From: Acidicapsa ligni
GTDB taxonomy: Bacteria; Acidobacteriota; Terriglobia; Terriglobales; Acidobacteriaceae
Reading direction: 5' to 3'
Assembly: GCF_025685655.1 (NCBI RefSeq)
Contig: NZ_JAGSYG010000001.1
Location: forward strand, 372,001 to 436,000
Length of the DNA stretch: 64,000 bases
Positions within the stretch are counted from its first letter, which is position 1. The number at the start of each line of letters is the position of its first letter. Made by a program: the position numbers and the translations under genes. Positions 44,170-54,168 of the stretch are shown here, in pieces. The notes under the pieces were generated by a model. The model did no database searches, was not told the origin of the DNA, and saw only the letters and a program-made list of their open reading frames with translations.

Positions 44170-47100
44170 CTAATTAACCACCAGTGTCACCATAAAAGTA
44201 TGTGTAACACCCGAAGCACTGGCCGTAATCGTAACTGGATAAGTCCCCGACGGCGTTCCGCCGGTAGGTATTTTCTTTCCTCCACCCGGTCCGCCCTGTC
44301 CGCCCGAACTCGTGCAACTGCTCATCATGCCAACCGCTCCAGCCGCTGCCGCCAACAGCACCACTCCCAATAGCAAGCTCCTTCGTTTACGCCACGCCCA
44401 CGGCATGGCCAGTAACCCGCACAGCAAAACTCCAGCTGCAGGCCATGCGCTCTCCCGTGACACATTTCGCGACGCATTTGAAGATGTAGGCGCACCCGTA
44501 GATATCCCCACCGAGACATTCCCGTTAACATTCTCCGGCAGTCCTTGCAGCGTCATCGGATTCAAGCTGCACGTCGCATTCGCTGGCAACGTCCCGCACT
44601 GAAATGTAAAGCTTCCCGGCGCTCCCAGCGGAGTTACAGACAATGTGTAGTTAGCCGTCTGCCCCTGCACCACCGACGCCGACGCGCTTCCCACCACCCC
44701 CATTTGAAAGTCGAACCCAGTCCCACCCAGCGTCAGCATCGCAGTATTCGTCCCGTTCGTACTGGAGATAGCCAGGTTTCCTGTAAGTTGCCCCACCGCC
44801 GTCGGAGTAAACGTCACATTGACCGTGCAACTGCCGCCAGCCGCCAGGGTCACCCCGCATGTACTTCCACTTAGTCCAAACCCCGCCTGCATCCCCGCCG
44901 CATCAACCGCCAGCTTCAGCCCGGTAAGCCCCGTAACTGTCCCGGTATTGGTTAACGTCACCTGGATTGGCTGAGCCGCCTGCCCGATCCCCGTAGCTCC
45001 AATTCCAGTAGCCCCAGCCCCAGTCGCCCCGAACAGCACCAGCGCCTCCGGCATCGTCTGAATCCCCGGTGGCAACGCCGCCGTCCCATTCAGCGCAACC
45101 GTTGCCGGAGCCGTTCCACTCTCCGCCGACACCGCCGAACTAACAGTGAGCGCCCCCGTAATTGCACCGCCCGCCACCGGAGCAAACGCCACTCCCACCG
45201 CGCAGTTAGCTCCCGCCAACAGGGTCGTCGTGCAGGTCGTCCTAGCAGCATCCACTTCAAATCCCGGCGTCGCATACAAGCTCAGGTCTGGAACCGTCGT
45301 CTGCCCGCTATTCGTCACCGTCACCGTCTGCGTCGCACTCACCTGCCCCAGCAACGTCGTAGCAAACGTCAGTTGAACCGGAGTCACCGTCAGCACCGCC
45401 GGAGTCAGCCCCGTTCCCGCCAGCGTAGCCACAGCGCTCGCAGTAGTACTTGAAACCGTCAAAGACGCCTGCCGCCCGCCCGCTCCCGTCGGCGAAAAAT
45501 ACACCCGCACCGAACACGCAGCTCCCACCTCCAGCGTTCCCGTGCACGTCGCCGTGCCCATGTGAAAGTCCGCCGCCGCCGTTCCTGAAATCCCCAGCGT
45601 CAGCCCGGTCAACTCCTGCCCACCCGTATTGCTGATCGTCACCGTCTGCGAAAGAGTCGTCAGACCCACCGTTGTCGCCACAAAGTTCACCGTCTGCGGA
45701 GACACCGCCACCGCTGGCGGCACCACTCCCGTCCCCGTCACCGGTACAGTCGCCGCCGCCACCCCCAGGCTGGTAGTCGATATCGTCACCATCCCGCTCG
45801 CATCCCCACCCGCCGTCGGCACAAACGTCACCGGAACCGAACAACTGGCCCCCGCATCCAGGCTCTCTCCACAATTTCCCGGCCCCAGCGCGAACGGCTC
45901 CGTTCCGGCTCCAGTTCCAGCCCCACTTCCAGCCCCGGTACCCGCTCCAGTGAAACCACCCGCCACGCCAAAGTGCAGCCCCGTCAACGCCTCCGCTCCA
46001 CCATTCGTCACCGTCAACTGCAACGCCGCACTGCTCATTCCCACAGCCACCGAACCAAACAGCAGTTGCGTCGGAGCAGCCGCCAGCTTCGCCGACGACA
46101 AGCCCGTCCCCGTCAGCCCCACCACCACCGGCACAAACCCCGCGTTGGTCGAAGATATCGTCACCGATCCAATCAGCGTTCCATCCTGTAGCGGCGCAAA
46201 ACTCACCTCCATGCTGCAACTTGCGCCACTCAAAAGCTCCACCCCGCAACTGTTCTGCGTCAGGTTGTAATTCCCCGCGATCACATATTGCAGTCCCTCA
46301 AGCGCGATCAGTCCCACATTCGTCACCGTCACCATCTGCGCGGAACTCGTCTGTCCCTCCACTATCTCGCCAAAGCTGACCACTGCCGGATTGATCTCCA
46401 GCTCTCCCGCCGGAATCCCCGTCCCCATGATTCCCACCGTCCCCGGCATCACCCCCGCCGAAGTCGTATTCACCGTAAGCACCCCCGCCTGGTTCCCGCT
46501 GGTCGAGGGAGTAAAGGTCACCCCCGTCGTGCAACTCGCCCCCGCCGCCAGAGTATCCCCGCACATGTTCCCGCTCAATCCGAACTCCCCGGTCACGGTT
46601 CCAGTAACACTCACCTTCACCCCCGCCAGGTCCGCCTCGCCCACATTCGTCACCGTCGCCGTCTGCGCAGCGGAGGTATCTCCCAGCACCTCGCTCCCAA
46701 ACGTCATCTGCGTCGGCATCAATTGAATCAGCCCCACAGCCACGCCGGTTCCATCCAGCGGCACCGTCAGCGAAGCAACCGCAATATTCGTCACCGTCGC
46801 CATCAGCGTTCCCGGCGCATCCCCGCTCGCCGTCGGATCGAAACTCACCCCCACCGTGCATGAAGTCACCGCCGTCAGCTTCGTTCCGCACGTCGTCAGC
46901 GACGGGACAAATTGATATGGCCCGGCCAGCGCCAACGCCAGCCCATTCGCCATCTGCCGCCCCAGGTTGCTTATTGAGACCGTAAGCGGCGCGCTCGCCG
47001 TTCCCTCCGGAGTCTTCGGAAAACTCAAACTCATCGGATTTGCCTGCAACAGGATCAGCGGCGTTCCCGTTCCCATCAGGCTCACCGTCGTCGGCGACTG

Positions 47101-50100
47101 CAACGCACCCACCGCCGTTACCGTCAGCTCCGCAGTCTCCACGCCCACCAGTGTTGGAGAAAAGATCACCTGTATGCTGCACATCGCCGCCGGTGCCAGT
47201 GCGCCTGTACATGCCGGAATATCCGTCGGAACCTGCAGCGCAAAATCCGCCACATTCGCCCCGGTAATCGCGAACGTAGGCTGGTTCATCGCCGTCTGCC
47301 CCGTGTTCGTCACCTGCACCGTATAAGCGTTCGTCGAATTACCCACCACCAGCGCGCCCAGGTTTAGCGACGCTGGAGACACCCCAAGCGTCGGCGGTGT
47401 CAGCCCTGTCCCCATCAGCGCCACCGTCCCCGTCGCCACCCCCGGACTGCTCGATCCCACCGTCAGCGTCGCCGTCGTAGCACCCGCCGCCAGCGGAGTA
47501 AAGATCACCTGCACCGTGCACGAACTACCGTTCGTAAGGCTCGTTCCGCAACTCGTCGTACCCACCGAAAAACTCGCACTCCCCGGCCCCGTAAACGTGA
47601 ACCCCGGATTCGCCAGCGGCGACCCGCCCGAGTTTCCGATCGTCAGCGTCTTCGCTGCGCTGGCAACAAACATCTGCACGCTGCCAAAGTTCATCGTCAC
47701 CGGATTCACCGTAATCACCGCCGGCCGCAACCCCGTTCCCGTCAGCTTCACCGTCTGCGATTTCAACGCATCCGAAATCAACAGCGAAGCCCCCGCCGCT
47801 CCCGAAGCCGTAGGCGCAAACGTCACCGACACCGCACACGAAGCCCCCGCCGCCAGAGTGCTCCCGCAATTGCTCACCGCCGAATACTCAGCCGCCTGCG
47901 CTCCCGTCAACGAAGTCCCAATCCCCGTCAGCGGCAACCCTCCCGAATTCGTAATCTGTATCGATAGCGGCGCCGAAACCTGCCCCATCACCGTCGATGG
48001 AAAACTCAGGCTCGTCGTCGATAACGTATCCGTTGCCCCGGTAATCCCCGTCCCAGTCAGCGCAGCGCTCTGCGTTCCCAAACTATCCTTCACTGAGAAC
48101 GTACCTGTAACCGGCCCCGCCTGCGTCGGCGTAAAACCCACCGTGACCGCGCATGCCGAGTTAGCGGCCAGCGAACTTCCGCATGTACTGGCCGACTTCA
48201 CAAACGGAGCAGTCACCGTCACCGAACTAATCGTCGCCGAGCTTCCGCCAACATTCTGCACATTGATCACCTGCGTCGTCGCACTGGTCGCAACCTGCAC
48301 CGTCCCAAAGCTCAGACTCGTCGGCAGCAGCGTCACATTCCCCGCCGCCAATCCCGTCCCATTCACCGCAACCTGCATCTGCCCGCCAGTTACATTCGCT
48401 TCAATCACCAGCTCGCCGCTACGGCTCCCCGCATCTGTCGGCGCAAAACTCACCTTCACCACGCACGTGGCATTCTTCATCAGCGCCTGCCCCACACACG
48501 TATCCGTCTCGCTGAAATCCGCCGCATCGCCCGTGAACGCAACACTCGTTACCGCAAGCGCCGCAGACCCCGTATTCTTCACCGTCACACTCTGCGCCGT
48601 AGAACTCACCCCCACCGTGTAGCTCCCAAACGTAAGCGAAGCCGGCGAAACCGTCGCCGTGGCTACCGCCACCCCCGCCGACGCCAGCGGAATCTGCCAC
48701 ACTCCCCGCCCATACGTTCCCGCCGTCAGCACCGCACTCGTCGCCGTCGTCGGCGTGGCAATCAACTGCGTCACCGGCGACTGCGGCAATCCCGTTCCAT
48801 ACGGAGCCCAGCAAGCCGCACCCGTCCCGCAACTCCCCACATCCCGCGTAACGAACACCCCAATATCCATCGCCACATAAACCGTGTTCGCATCCTGCGG
48901 GTCCACCACCACCGCATTCGCCGGAGCATTCGATAGATTCCCGGTAAGCGCCGTCCACTGCGCTTCAGCCCCAACCGCCCCAACCATCCCGTACACCTGC
49001 TGCGTCGGCTCCTGCACACTTGAAAATCCCGCAATCGTTGCATAAACCGTTCCGCCCGTAGCGTCATGCGGATCGGCATACAAACTGCTCACATCCATCC
49101 CAAACGCATTGAACGCAAGCTGCGTATTCGTCACCCCGGCCAGCGATAGATCCGTCCATCCACTCACCACCCCGGTCGCAGAAACAGTCGCCATAAACAC
49201 ATGCCCCGCGACCACCCCGCCGCCATCCTCCTGCCCCGCCATTCCTACGTAGATCACCTCGCCGCCGCCCGCAGTCCCCATAGCCGCAATCGATCGGATC
49301 AGCCCATTCCCCTCGCAGCTTCCGCCCGCGCCGTTCCCGCCCCCACCCGTGCCGTCCAGCACCGGAGAAATAGCATTCGCACCCGTCCATCCCGCGCCCG
49401 TCGCCGGCCCACGCCAAACCCGGCAAGTCCCCACCAGCAACTGCGTGGCATCTGCCGCATCCATCCGAAAGCTCGCCGGATAGGCCATCGTCAATCCGTC
49501 ATTCGCCACCTGGGCCTCGCCAATCACCGGCCCCGTACTTACCCCAAAAGCCCCCGGCGTACAAGCCGTACTCGAATCGCAGTGGTAGATCGCCACTCCT
49601 GCCCCCGCATTCGCAAACCAGCTATTCACATGGCTCGTCTGATCAATTGCCACCGAACCTCCCTCGCCGCCCAGCACCGAACTCCAGTCTCCCGCCACCG
49701 CCGGAGCATTCACCACCCCCGCAAACCCATTCGCCCCCATCCCAATCAGCATCGTCCCCGCCGTCGCCCCCGACTGCGCCAGCGACTCCACCTCCGTCAG
49801 CGATCCCGATACCCCCAGGCTCGCATTCAGATTCTGCACATGCCCTGCATCCGTCCCCGCGCACACCGAACCCGTCTCGCCCACATCATCCCAGGAACGC
49901 CACAATCCCCCATCCGTCCCCAAAAACATCAGCAGCGAATTCCCCGTATTCCACGCCACCGCATGCTCATACTCCGCCACATCCGCGCTCATGCACGTCG
50001 TCGAATTCGTCGTATTCCGCCACACGCAGCCCGCCGCCAAACTGCACTTCCATAGGTCGTTTCCACCCGCGAACAACAGCGTATCCTGCAGCGAAGGCAC

Positions 50101-51528
50101 CGCCGCCAGCGCCAGGTTGTAGTCTCCATTGGCAATCGTCAAATCGCCATTCGCCGGGTCAGCCTCAAGCGCCGCCGTATTCAACTGTGCTCCAAATGAA
50201 ATCGTCTGGTTCGAGCACACCCCGCCGCTCAGCCCGCACTGGTCCTGCCAGATCCCCTGGTCCTGGCTGAACTCATCTACGCTCCACGCAAATGTATCCC
50301 CCGTAAACGGATTCACCGCCAGGCTCCCTCGAAACATCGGGCACCCCGCTACCCCCGGTTCGCCCGCCTCCGTCGGACAATTCCCCGCAGTCAGCCCCGA
50401 TCCCGGCTGGGCCGTCATACGCGTCCACGTCACCCCATCGCTCGACTGGTAATACCCATGAAACCGTACCGCAGCCACAAATACCTGCCGCTCCGGATTC
50501 CACACCACCGCCGTCGCCGCATTTCCGTCCGGCAGCGTAAACACATCCTCCGGCCCCTGCACATCCTGACCGCCTCCATCCGTAATCCGCGCCAGGTGCC
50601 AGCTCGCGCCCCCGTCATTGGAGTAGTACAACCCCTCATAACTCGCCGCCCCGCCGCCCGCGCTCGCCGAGACAATACCGGCATTGACCAGCGTTCCCTC
50701 ATACGCCTGGCTCACCGCCGCCACGACCAATTGAACATTCGTCGTGCTCCACGCAAACCCCGCAAACCCCTCGCCCACAAAGGAGTAATCCTGCGTGCTG
50801 AATCCCTGCTCAAAGTCCACTGTCTGTTGGATCAACGACCACGTCGCCCCGCCATCCGTAGACCGCAGCAAACCCGCGCCATAGTAAGAGTCCAGCGCGT
50901 CATTCGGATCGCCCAGCCCCGCCAGCATCACCCCCGTAGCCCCTGGCTGCACCGTCACCGCGCCCACACTGATTCCCGCCTGCTGCACTCCTGTCAGCGC
51001 CGCCAATCGGTCCGTCAACGGCAAAAACACCACGCTCGCCGAATTGCTGGCCGCCGCATTTACTGACTCCCACAAACCACCGCCCGTCGTCCCGACAAAC
51101 ACATGGTTCCCCGTAGCATCCGACGGATCGAACGCCACCGAACTCACCCGCCCCGTAACCAGCCCAAACGCAGCAGAATTAACCCCAACCGGCCCACCAG
51201 CAGCCCACACCTGCCCCGTCGCAGCAGCCTCAGGCCCCGCCTTAACAGACCCAGCAGCATGACCTGCCCGTCTAACCTGCCCCTGTCGAGCACCCCGCCA
51301 TCCCCGCCGCTCCAGAAACCGCCGCGCCGCCCGCACCCGCGCCGGTTCAGACGCTTGTTTAGGCACCGGTCCAGACACCGGCCCAGCAACCGGTTGAAGC
51401 CCAGCTTTCGCCCCAACCGTCACCTGCCCCCATGCGCAGACAACCCCCAGCCACACTCCTGCCCACAGTCCAAACATCAGACAGACCCGGCGAATACAGA
51501 CCCGGCAAACAGTTCCGCGCATCCTCAC
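44170..51528 (-). CDS. Giant secreted beta-propeller protein with 12 ASH repeats
   Basis: A 2452-aa protein. A signal peptide (to about residue 35) is followed by an Arg/Ala-rich region, then a BNR/sortilin-like propeller (about 110-950: AFDPSDATGNHVFVGTTGGG, STDGGATW, SNDGGASWH, TAGTYGRGVWQIPL). Twelve choice-of-anchor D/ASH units follow (about 959-2270), each opening with a P-x-x-L/M/V-x-F strand (SPASLTFGSYTVG, LPTSLSFGTVQVA, TPVQLTFATTLLG). Near the C-terminus are two hydrophobic segments (about 2365-2385 and 2390-2410, with a KRR between) and a final Gly/Ser/Thr-rich part. It starts at GTG 51528 or ATG 51522. It probably is a large surface adhesin or polymer-binding protein anchored at the membrane. 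Confidence 0.86.
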   Translation of the reverse strand: MRMRGTVCRVCIRRVCLMFGLWAGVWLGVVCAWGQVTVGAKAGLQPVAGPVSGPVPKQASEPARVRAARRFLERRGWRGARQGQVRRAGHAAGSVKAGPEAAATGQVWAAGGPVGVNSAAFGLVTGRVSSVAFDPSDATGNHVFVGTTGGGLWESVNAAASNSASVVFLPLTDRLAALTGVQQAGISVGAVTVQPGATGVMLAGLGDPNDALDSYYGAGLLRSTDGGATWSLIQQTVDFEQGFSTQDYSFVGEGFAGFAWSTTNVQLVVAAVSQAYEGTLVNAGIVSASAGGGAASYEGLYYSNDGGASWHLARITDGGGQDVQGPEDVFTLPDGNAATAVVWNPERQVFVAAVRFHGYYQSSDGVTWTRMTAQPGSGLTAGNCPTEAGEPGVAGCPMFRGSLAVNPFTGDTFAWSVDEFSQDQGIWQDQCGLSGGVCSNQTISFGAQLNTAALEADPANGDLTIANGDYNLALAAVPSLQDTLLFAGGNDLWKCSLAAGCVWRNTTNSTTCMSADVAEYEHAVAWNTGNSLLMFLGTDGGLWRSWDDVGETGSVCAGTDAGHVQNLNASLGVSGSLTEVESLAQSGATAGTMLIGMGANGFAGVVNAPAVAGDWSSVLGGEGGSVAIDQTSHVNSWFANAGAGVAIYHCDSSTACTPGAFGVSTGPVIGEAQVANDGLTMAYPASFRMDAADATQLLVGTCRVWRGPATGAGWTGANAISPVLDGTGGGGNGAGGSCEGNGLIRSIAAMGTAGGGEVIYVGMAGQEDGGGVVAGHVFMATVSATGVVSGWTDLSLAGVTNTQLAFNAFGMDVSSLYADPHDATGGTVYATIAGFSSVQEPTQQVYGMVGAVGAEAQWTALTGNLSNAPANAVVVDPQDANTVYVAMDIGVFVTRDVGSCGTGAACWAPYGTGLPQSPVTQLIATPTTATSAVLTAGTYGRGVWQIPLASAGVAVATATVSPASLTFGSYTVGVSSTAQSVTVKNTGSAALAVTSVAFTGDAADFSETDTCVGQALMKNATCVVKVSFAPTDAGSRSGELVIEANVTGGQMQVAVNGTGLAAGNVTLLPTSLSFGTVQVATSATTQVINVQNVGGSSATISSVTVTAPFVKSASTCGSSLAANSACAVTVGFTPTQAGPVTGTFSVKDSLGTQSAALTGTGITGATDTLSTTSLSFPSTVMGQVSAPLSIQITNSGGLPLTGIGTSLTGAQAAEYSAVSNCGSTLAAGASCAVSVTFAPTASGAAGASLLISDALKSQTVKLTGTGLRPAVITVNPVTMNFGSVQMFVASAAKTLTIGNSGGSPLANPGFTFTGPGSASFSVGTTSCGTSLTNGSSCTVQVIFTPLAAGATTATLTVGSSSPGVATGTVALMGTGLTPPTLGVSPASLNLGALVVGNSTNAYTVQVTNTGQTAMNQPTFAITGANVADFALQVPTDIPACTGALAPAAMCSIQVIFSPTLVGVETAELTVTAVGALQSPTTVSLMGTGTPLILLQANPMSLSFPKTPEGTASAPLTVSISNLGRQMANGLALALAGPYQFVPSLTTCGTKLTAVTSCTVGVSFDPTASGDAPGTLMATVTNIAVASLTVPLDGTGVAVGLIQLMPTQMTFGSEVLGDTSAAQTATVTNVGEADLAGVKVSVTGTVTGEFGLSGNMCGDTLAAGASCTTGVTFTPSTSGNQAGVLTVNTTSAGVMPGTVGIMGTGIPAGELEINPAVVSFGEIVEGQTSSAQMVTVTNVGLIALEGLQYVIAGNYNLTQNSCGVELLSGASCSMEVSFAPLQDGTLIGSVTISSTNAGFVPVVVGLTGTGLSSAKLAAAPTQLLFGSVAVGMSSAALQLTVTNGGAEALTGLHFGVAGGFTGAGTGAGSGAGTGAGTEPFALGPGNCGESLDAGASCSVPVTFVPTAGGDASGMVTISTTSLGVAAATVPVTGTGVVPPAVAVSPQTVNFVATTVGLTTLSQTVTISNTGGQELTGLTLGISGTAAADFHMGTATCTGTLEVGAACSVRVYFSPTGAGGRQASLTVSSTTASAVATLAGTGLTPAVLTVTPVQLTFATTLLGQVSATQTVTVTNSGQTTVPDLSLYATPGFEVDAARTTCTTTLLAGANCAVGVAFAPVAGGAITGALTVSSAVSAESGTAPATVALNGTAALPPGIQTMPEALVLFGATGAGATGIGATGIGQAAQPIQVTLTNTGTVTGLTGLKLAVDAAGMQAGFGLSGSTCGVTLAAGGSCTVNVTFTPTAVGQLTGNLAISSTNGTNTAMLTLGGTGFDFQMGVVGSASASVVQGQTANYTLSVTPLGAPGSFTFQCGTLPANATCSLNPMTLQGLPENVNGNVSVGISTGAPTSSNASRNVSRESAWPAAGVLLCGLLAMPWAWRKRRSLLLGVVLLAAAAGAVGMMSSCTSSGGQGGPGGGKKIPTGGTPSGTYPVTITASASGVTHTFMVTLVVN

Positions 51529-51826
51529 CCCGCCACAGGCACTTCAGCAGGACCGCAAACGCAGCCACACACCAAAGAACCCTTATCGAATCAAACGGCG
51601 AGACCTGAGGAACATGTACAGTTCTGCAAGGGCAATAACACTGGTTTTTCTTGTTTTGGAATTTGGCGTAATTATAGCCTGAACTTATACCGCAGCCGCG
51701 AAACTACAAAATATCCAGTATGTAGCACAACCAAAAATTGAAGTTATACCATCCACAAACAACATAGAAGACAACGCATTTATAAGCCCCTCCAACCTTA
51801 ATGGGGATAACTGACTCTAACCCCGT
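51529..51826. promoter_or_regulatory. Divergent promoter region
   Basis: The 298-nt gap between the leftward giant gene and the rightward kinase gene is AT-rich in its right half (51630-51800) and must hold both promoters. No operator can be identified by eye. Confidence 0.4.
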
Positions 51827-53473
51827 ATGAACGCGCACGCCCGGCCACCCCACATCGAGCCCTCCGTACGCCATCTCATCCCTGCCGTGGGAGCTATGGC
51901 CGATCGCATCCGGGCTCATGCGTGGTCTTCTACAGCTCTCGGCCCCATCCAGGGCTGGTCGGACACGCTCCTCGCCTGTATCAATCTCATCCTGTCCTCG
52001 CCCATAAGCATCGCCATCTTCTGGGGTCCCAGGTACACACTTCTCTATAACGACGCCTACCGGCCATTCATCCCAAACCATCATTCCAATCCAGACGCCG
52101 AAGCCCTCGGCTGCTCCGGCGAAGAAGTATGGAAAGATATCTGGACCACCCTTGGCCCTGAATACGATGCCGTCTTTCACCGAGGCGAATCCTTTCGCGA
52201 ACACAACATTCTCCTCCCTCATGCAATAAATGGCACCCTTCAGAACTTCACCCTCACCCCCATCTATAACCGTGGCGCAGTAGTCGGAGTCCTCAGCGAA
52301 GCAGCCGAATCGCCCTTGCAGGACGACGAATGCGCCCGCGTTCAAGCCACTCTCCGCACCAGCGAAGAGCGCATACGCCAGATCCTCGCCAGCACCCGCG
52401 ACTGCATCAAGGTGCTCGACCTCGATGGAAACATCCTGTCCATGAATGACGAAGGCCTCGCCCGCCTCGGTATCGCCGACATTTCCGTTGTCGAACATCT
52501 GCCCTGGCTAAGCTTCTGGCGAGTCAACAACAGGCAAAGCGCAGAACAGGCCCTGCGTACGGCCCGTTTCGGCGGAGTAGGCACATGCGAAGGCAGCTAC
52601 ATCACCCCCACCGGCGAAGAAACATGGTGGGAGAACACCATCACGCCTATCCGCAACGATAACTTCGCAAACTCCGCAGACGAAAGCTCCAACATCTCCC
52701 AACTGCTCGTAGTATCCCGCGAAATCACCCGCAAAAAGCTGACCGAAGACGCCCTCCTCAAGAGCGAAAGACTCGCCGCCCTCGGCCGTCTCGCCAGCTC
52801 CATCGCCCACGAGATCAACAACCCATTGGAAGCCGTCACCAACCTGCTCTATCTCGCCAACCACAGCGACGAGCTACCCCAGATCCACGAATTTCTCTCC
52901 ATCGCCGAACGCGAAATTCGCCGCGTCTCGGTCATCGCCAACCAGACCCTACGCTTTCATAAGCAGACCAAAGATCCGCGCGCCGTCACCTGCGACGAAC
53001 TCCTCGAAACCGTGCTCTCCATCTATCATGGCCGCATCCTCAGCCACCGCGTCCGCGTGGAGCGCCGCCGTTCTACGTCACAGAAGATTGTCTGTTTTGA
53101 CGGTGAGATACGGCAGATACTCAATAACCTCGTATCCAACGCCGTAGATTCCATGAGCGCCCACGGCGGCCGCCTCATCCTGAGCAGCCAGTCCGCGACC
53201 GATTGGAAAACAGGCGAGAGCGGCGTAAGAATCACCGTAGCCGACACCGGCTCAGGTATGAGCCGCGAAACCAGGAATCATATCTTCGAAGCCTTCTTCA
53301 CCACCAAAGGACTAGGCGGCGCAGGCCTGGGCCTCTGGCTAAGCAAAGAAATCATAGACCGCGACGGCGGCCGCCTAAACGTACGCAGCAATCAGGGCCC
53401 AGACTGCAACGGCACAGTCTTCACCTTGTTCCTACCCCTGACCCCACCAACCCCCCAAACAAAAAACAACTAA
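51827..53473 (+). CDS. Orphan sensor histidine kinase with PAS domains
   Basis: The 548-aa soluble kinase has two N-terminal PAS-like regions (about 30-165 and 180-300), with the first carrying AIFWGPRYTLLYNDAYRPFI, a common PAS start. HisKA follows with the phospho-accepting histidine H328 in ASSIAHEINNPLEAV. The ATPase domain has the N box (EIRQILNNLVSNAVDSM), ITVADTGSGM and LGGAGLGLWLSKEI. There is no membrane segment and no receiver domain. No response-regulator gene lies nearby, so the partner is elsewhere. The signal is probably intracellular. Confidence 0.93.
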   Translation: MNAHARPPHIEPSVRHLIPAVGAMADRIRAHAWSSTALGPIQGWSDTLLACINLILSSPISIAIFWGPRYTLLYNDAYRPFIPNHHSNPDAEALGCSGEEVWKDIWTTLGPEYDAVFHRGESFREHNILLPHAINGTLQNFTLTPIYNRGAVVGVLSEAAESPLQDDECARVQATLRTSEERIRQILASTRDCIKVLDLDGNILSMNDEGLARLGIADISVVEHLPWLSFWRVNNRQSAEQALRTARFGGVGTCEGSYITPTGEETWWENTITPIRNDNFANSADESSNISQLLVVSREITRKKLTEDALLKSERLAALGRLASSIAHEINNPLEAVTNLLYLANHSDELPQIHEFLSIAEREIRRVSVIANQTLRFHKQTKDPRAVTCDELLETVLSIYHGRILSHRVRVERRRSTSQKIVCFDGEIRQILNNLVSNAVDSMSAHGGRLILSSQSATDWKTGESGVRITVADTGSGMSRETRNHIFEAFFTTKGLGGAGLGLWLSKEIIDRDGGRLNVRSNQGPDCNGTVFTLFLPLTPPTPQTKNN

Positions 53474-53480
53474 TACCCCA

Positions 53481-53654
53481 AGCAGTTGCAGTTGCCTTTG
53501 CTTTTGTTCTTGCTGTTGCCCTTGCTTTTCTAGCTGTCGTTCCCGAAGGGAATCTGCTGTTAGCCCTTGCTTTTGCTGTTGCCCTTGCTTTTAGCTCTTG
53601 CCTTCGCCCTTGCCGTTCCATCTGTCATTCCCGAAGGGAGTCTGCTGTCAACCC
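53481..53654 (+). repeat. Hexamer array + two palindromic cores, copy 10
   Basis: First core at 53539-53553 (GTTCCC variant) and second at 53627-53641 (GGGAGT variant), 88 bp apart, with hexamers before and between. It sits between convergent genes. Confidence 0.9.
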
Positions 53655-53701
53655 ACTCAAAGCCAAAAAATCAGCCCACAAAACAAACGAGAACAACCAC
53701 C

Positions 53702-54112
53702 CTACCCAACAATCCCCGCATGCCGGCGATCCACAAACGTCCAAACCAGCGTAGCCAGCGTCAGCAAAGAAATAATCCCCAGCGAACTCACGCAATACAC
53801 ACACCACACCAGCAACACATCTTTTTCAATGTGCGTCAGGTACAGCGAAAACCCCAGCCCAATCACCGCCCCCGTCAGCGTCAGACCCTTGCGCCGCCCC
53901 AGCGCCAATCCCGCCAGCACCAGGTAGCCAAGAATTCCTATCGCCGCCACAGGCACAGGCCCAATCACCGCATAAGGACTGTGGTTCACAATCCCGCAGT
54001 CCCATTTTTCATTAATGGAGCAGGGTTCGGTCGTCGTGGAGTAGTGCACCTGAAGCGCCAGTCCCGCCACGACTGCGCCCACCAAAGCCAAAAGAGCTAT
54101 TAAATATCGCAT
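53702..54112 (-). CDS. Vitamin K epoxide reductase-like membrane protein
   Basis: A 136-aa membrane protein with four hydrophobic segments and the VKOR cysteines: C31 and C39 (in a loop after the first segment) and the active-site C104-V-Y-C107. It probably re-oxidises a disulfide-forming thioredoxin partner and passes electrons to quinone. No DsbA-like gene is next to it. The ATG at 54112 has GGTAGG upstream; a GTG start at 54133 adds 7 residues. It ends about 50 nt from the repeat. Confidence 0.87.
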   Translation of the reverse strand: MRYLIALLALVGAVVAGLALQVHYSTTTEPCSINEKWDCGIVNHSPYAVIGPVPVAAIGILGYLVLAGLALGRRKGLTLTGAVIGLGFSLYLTHIEKDVLLVWCVYCVSSLGIISLLTLATLVWTFVDRRHAGIVG

Positions 54113-54168
54113 GACCAGAATCCTACCAGCCACACGTCTAATTCGAGAATCCCGTCCCAGGCAGAACT

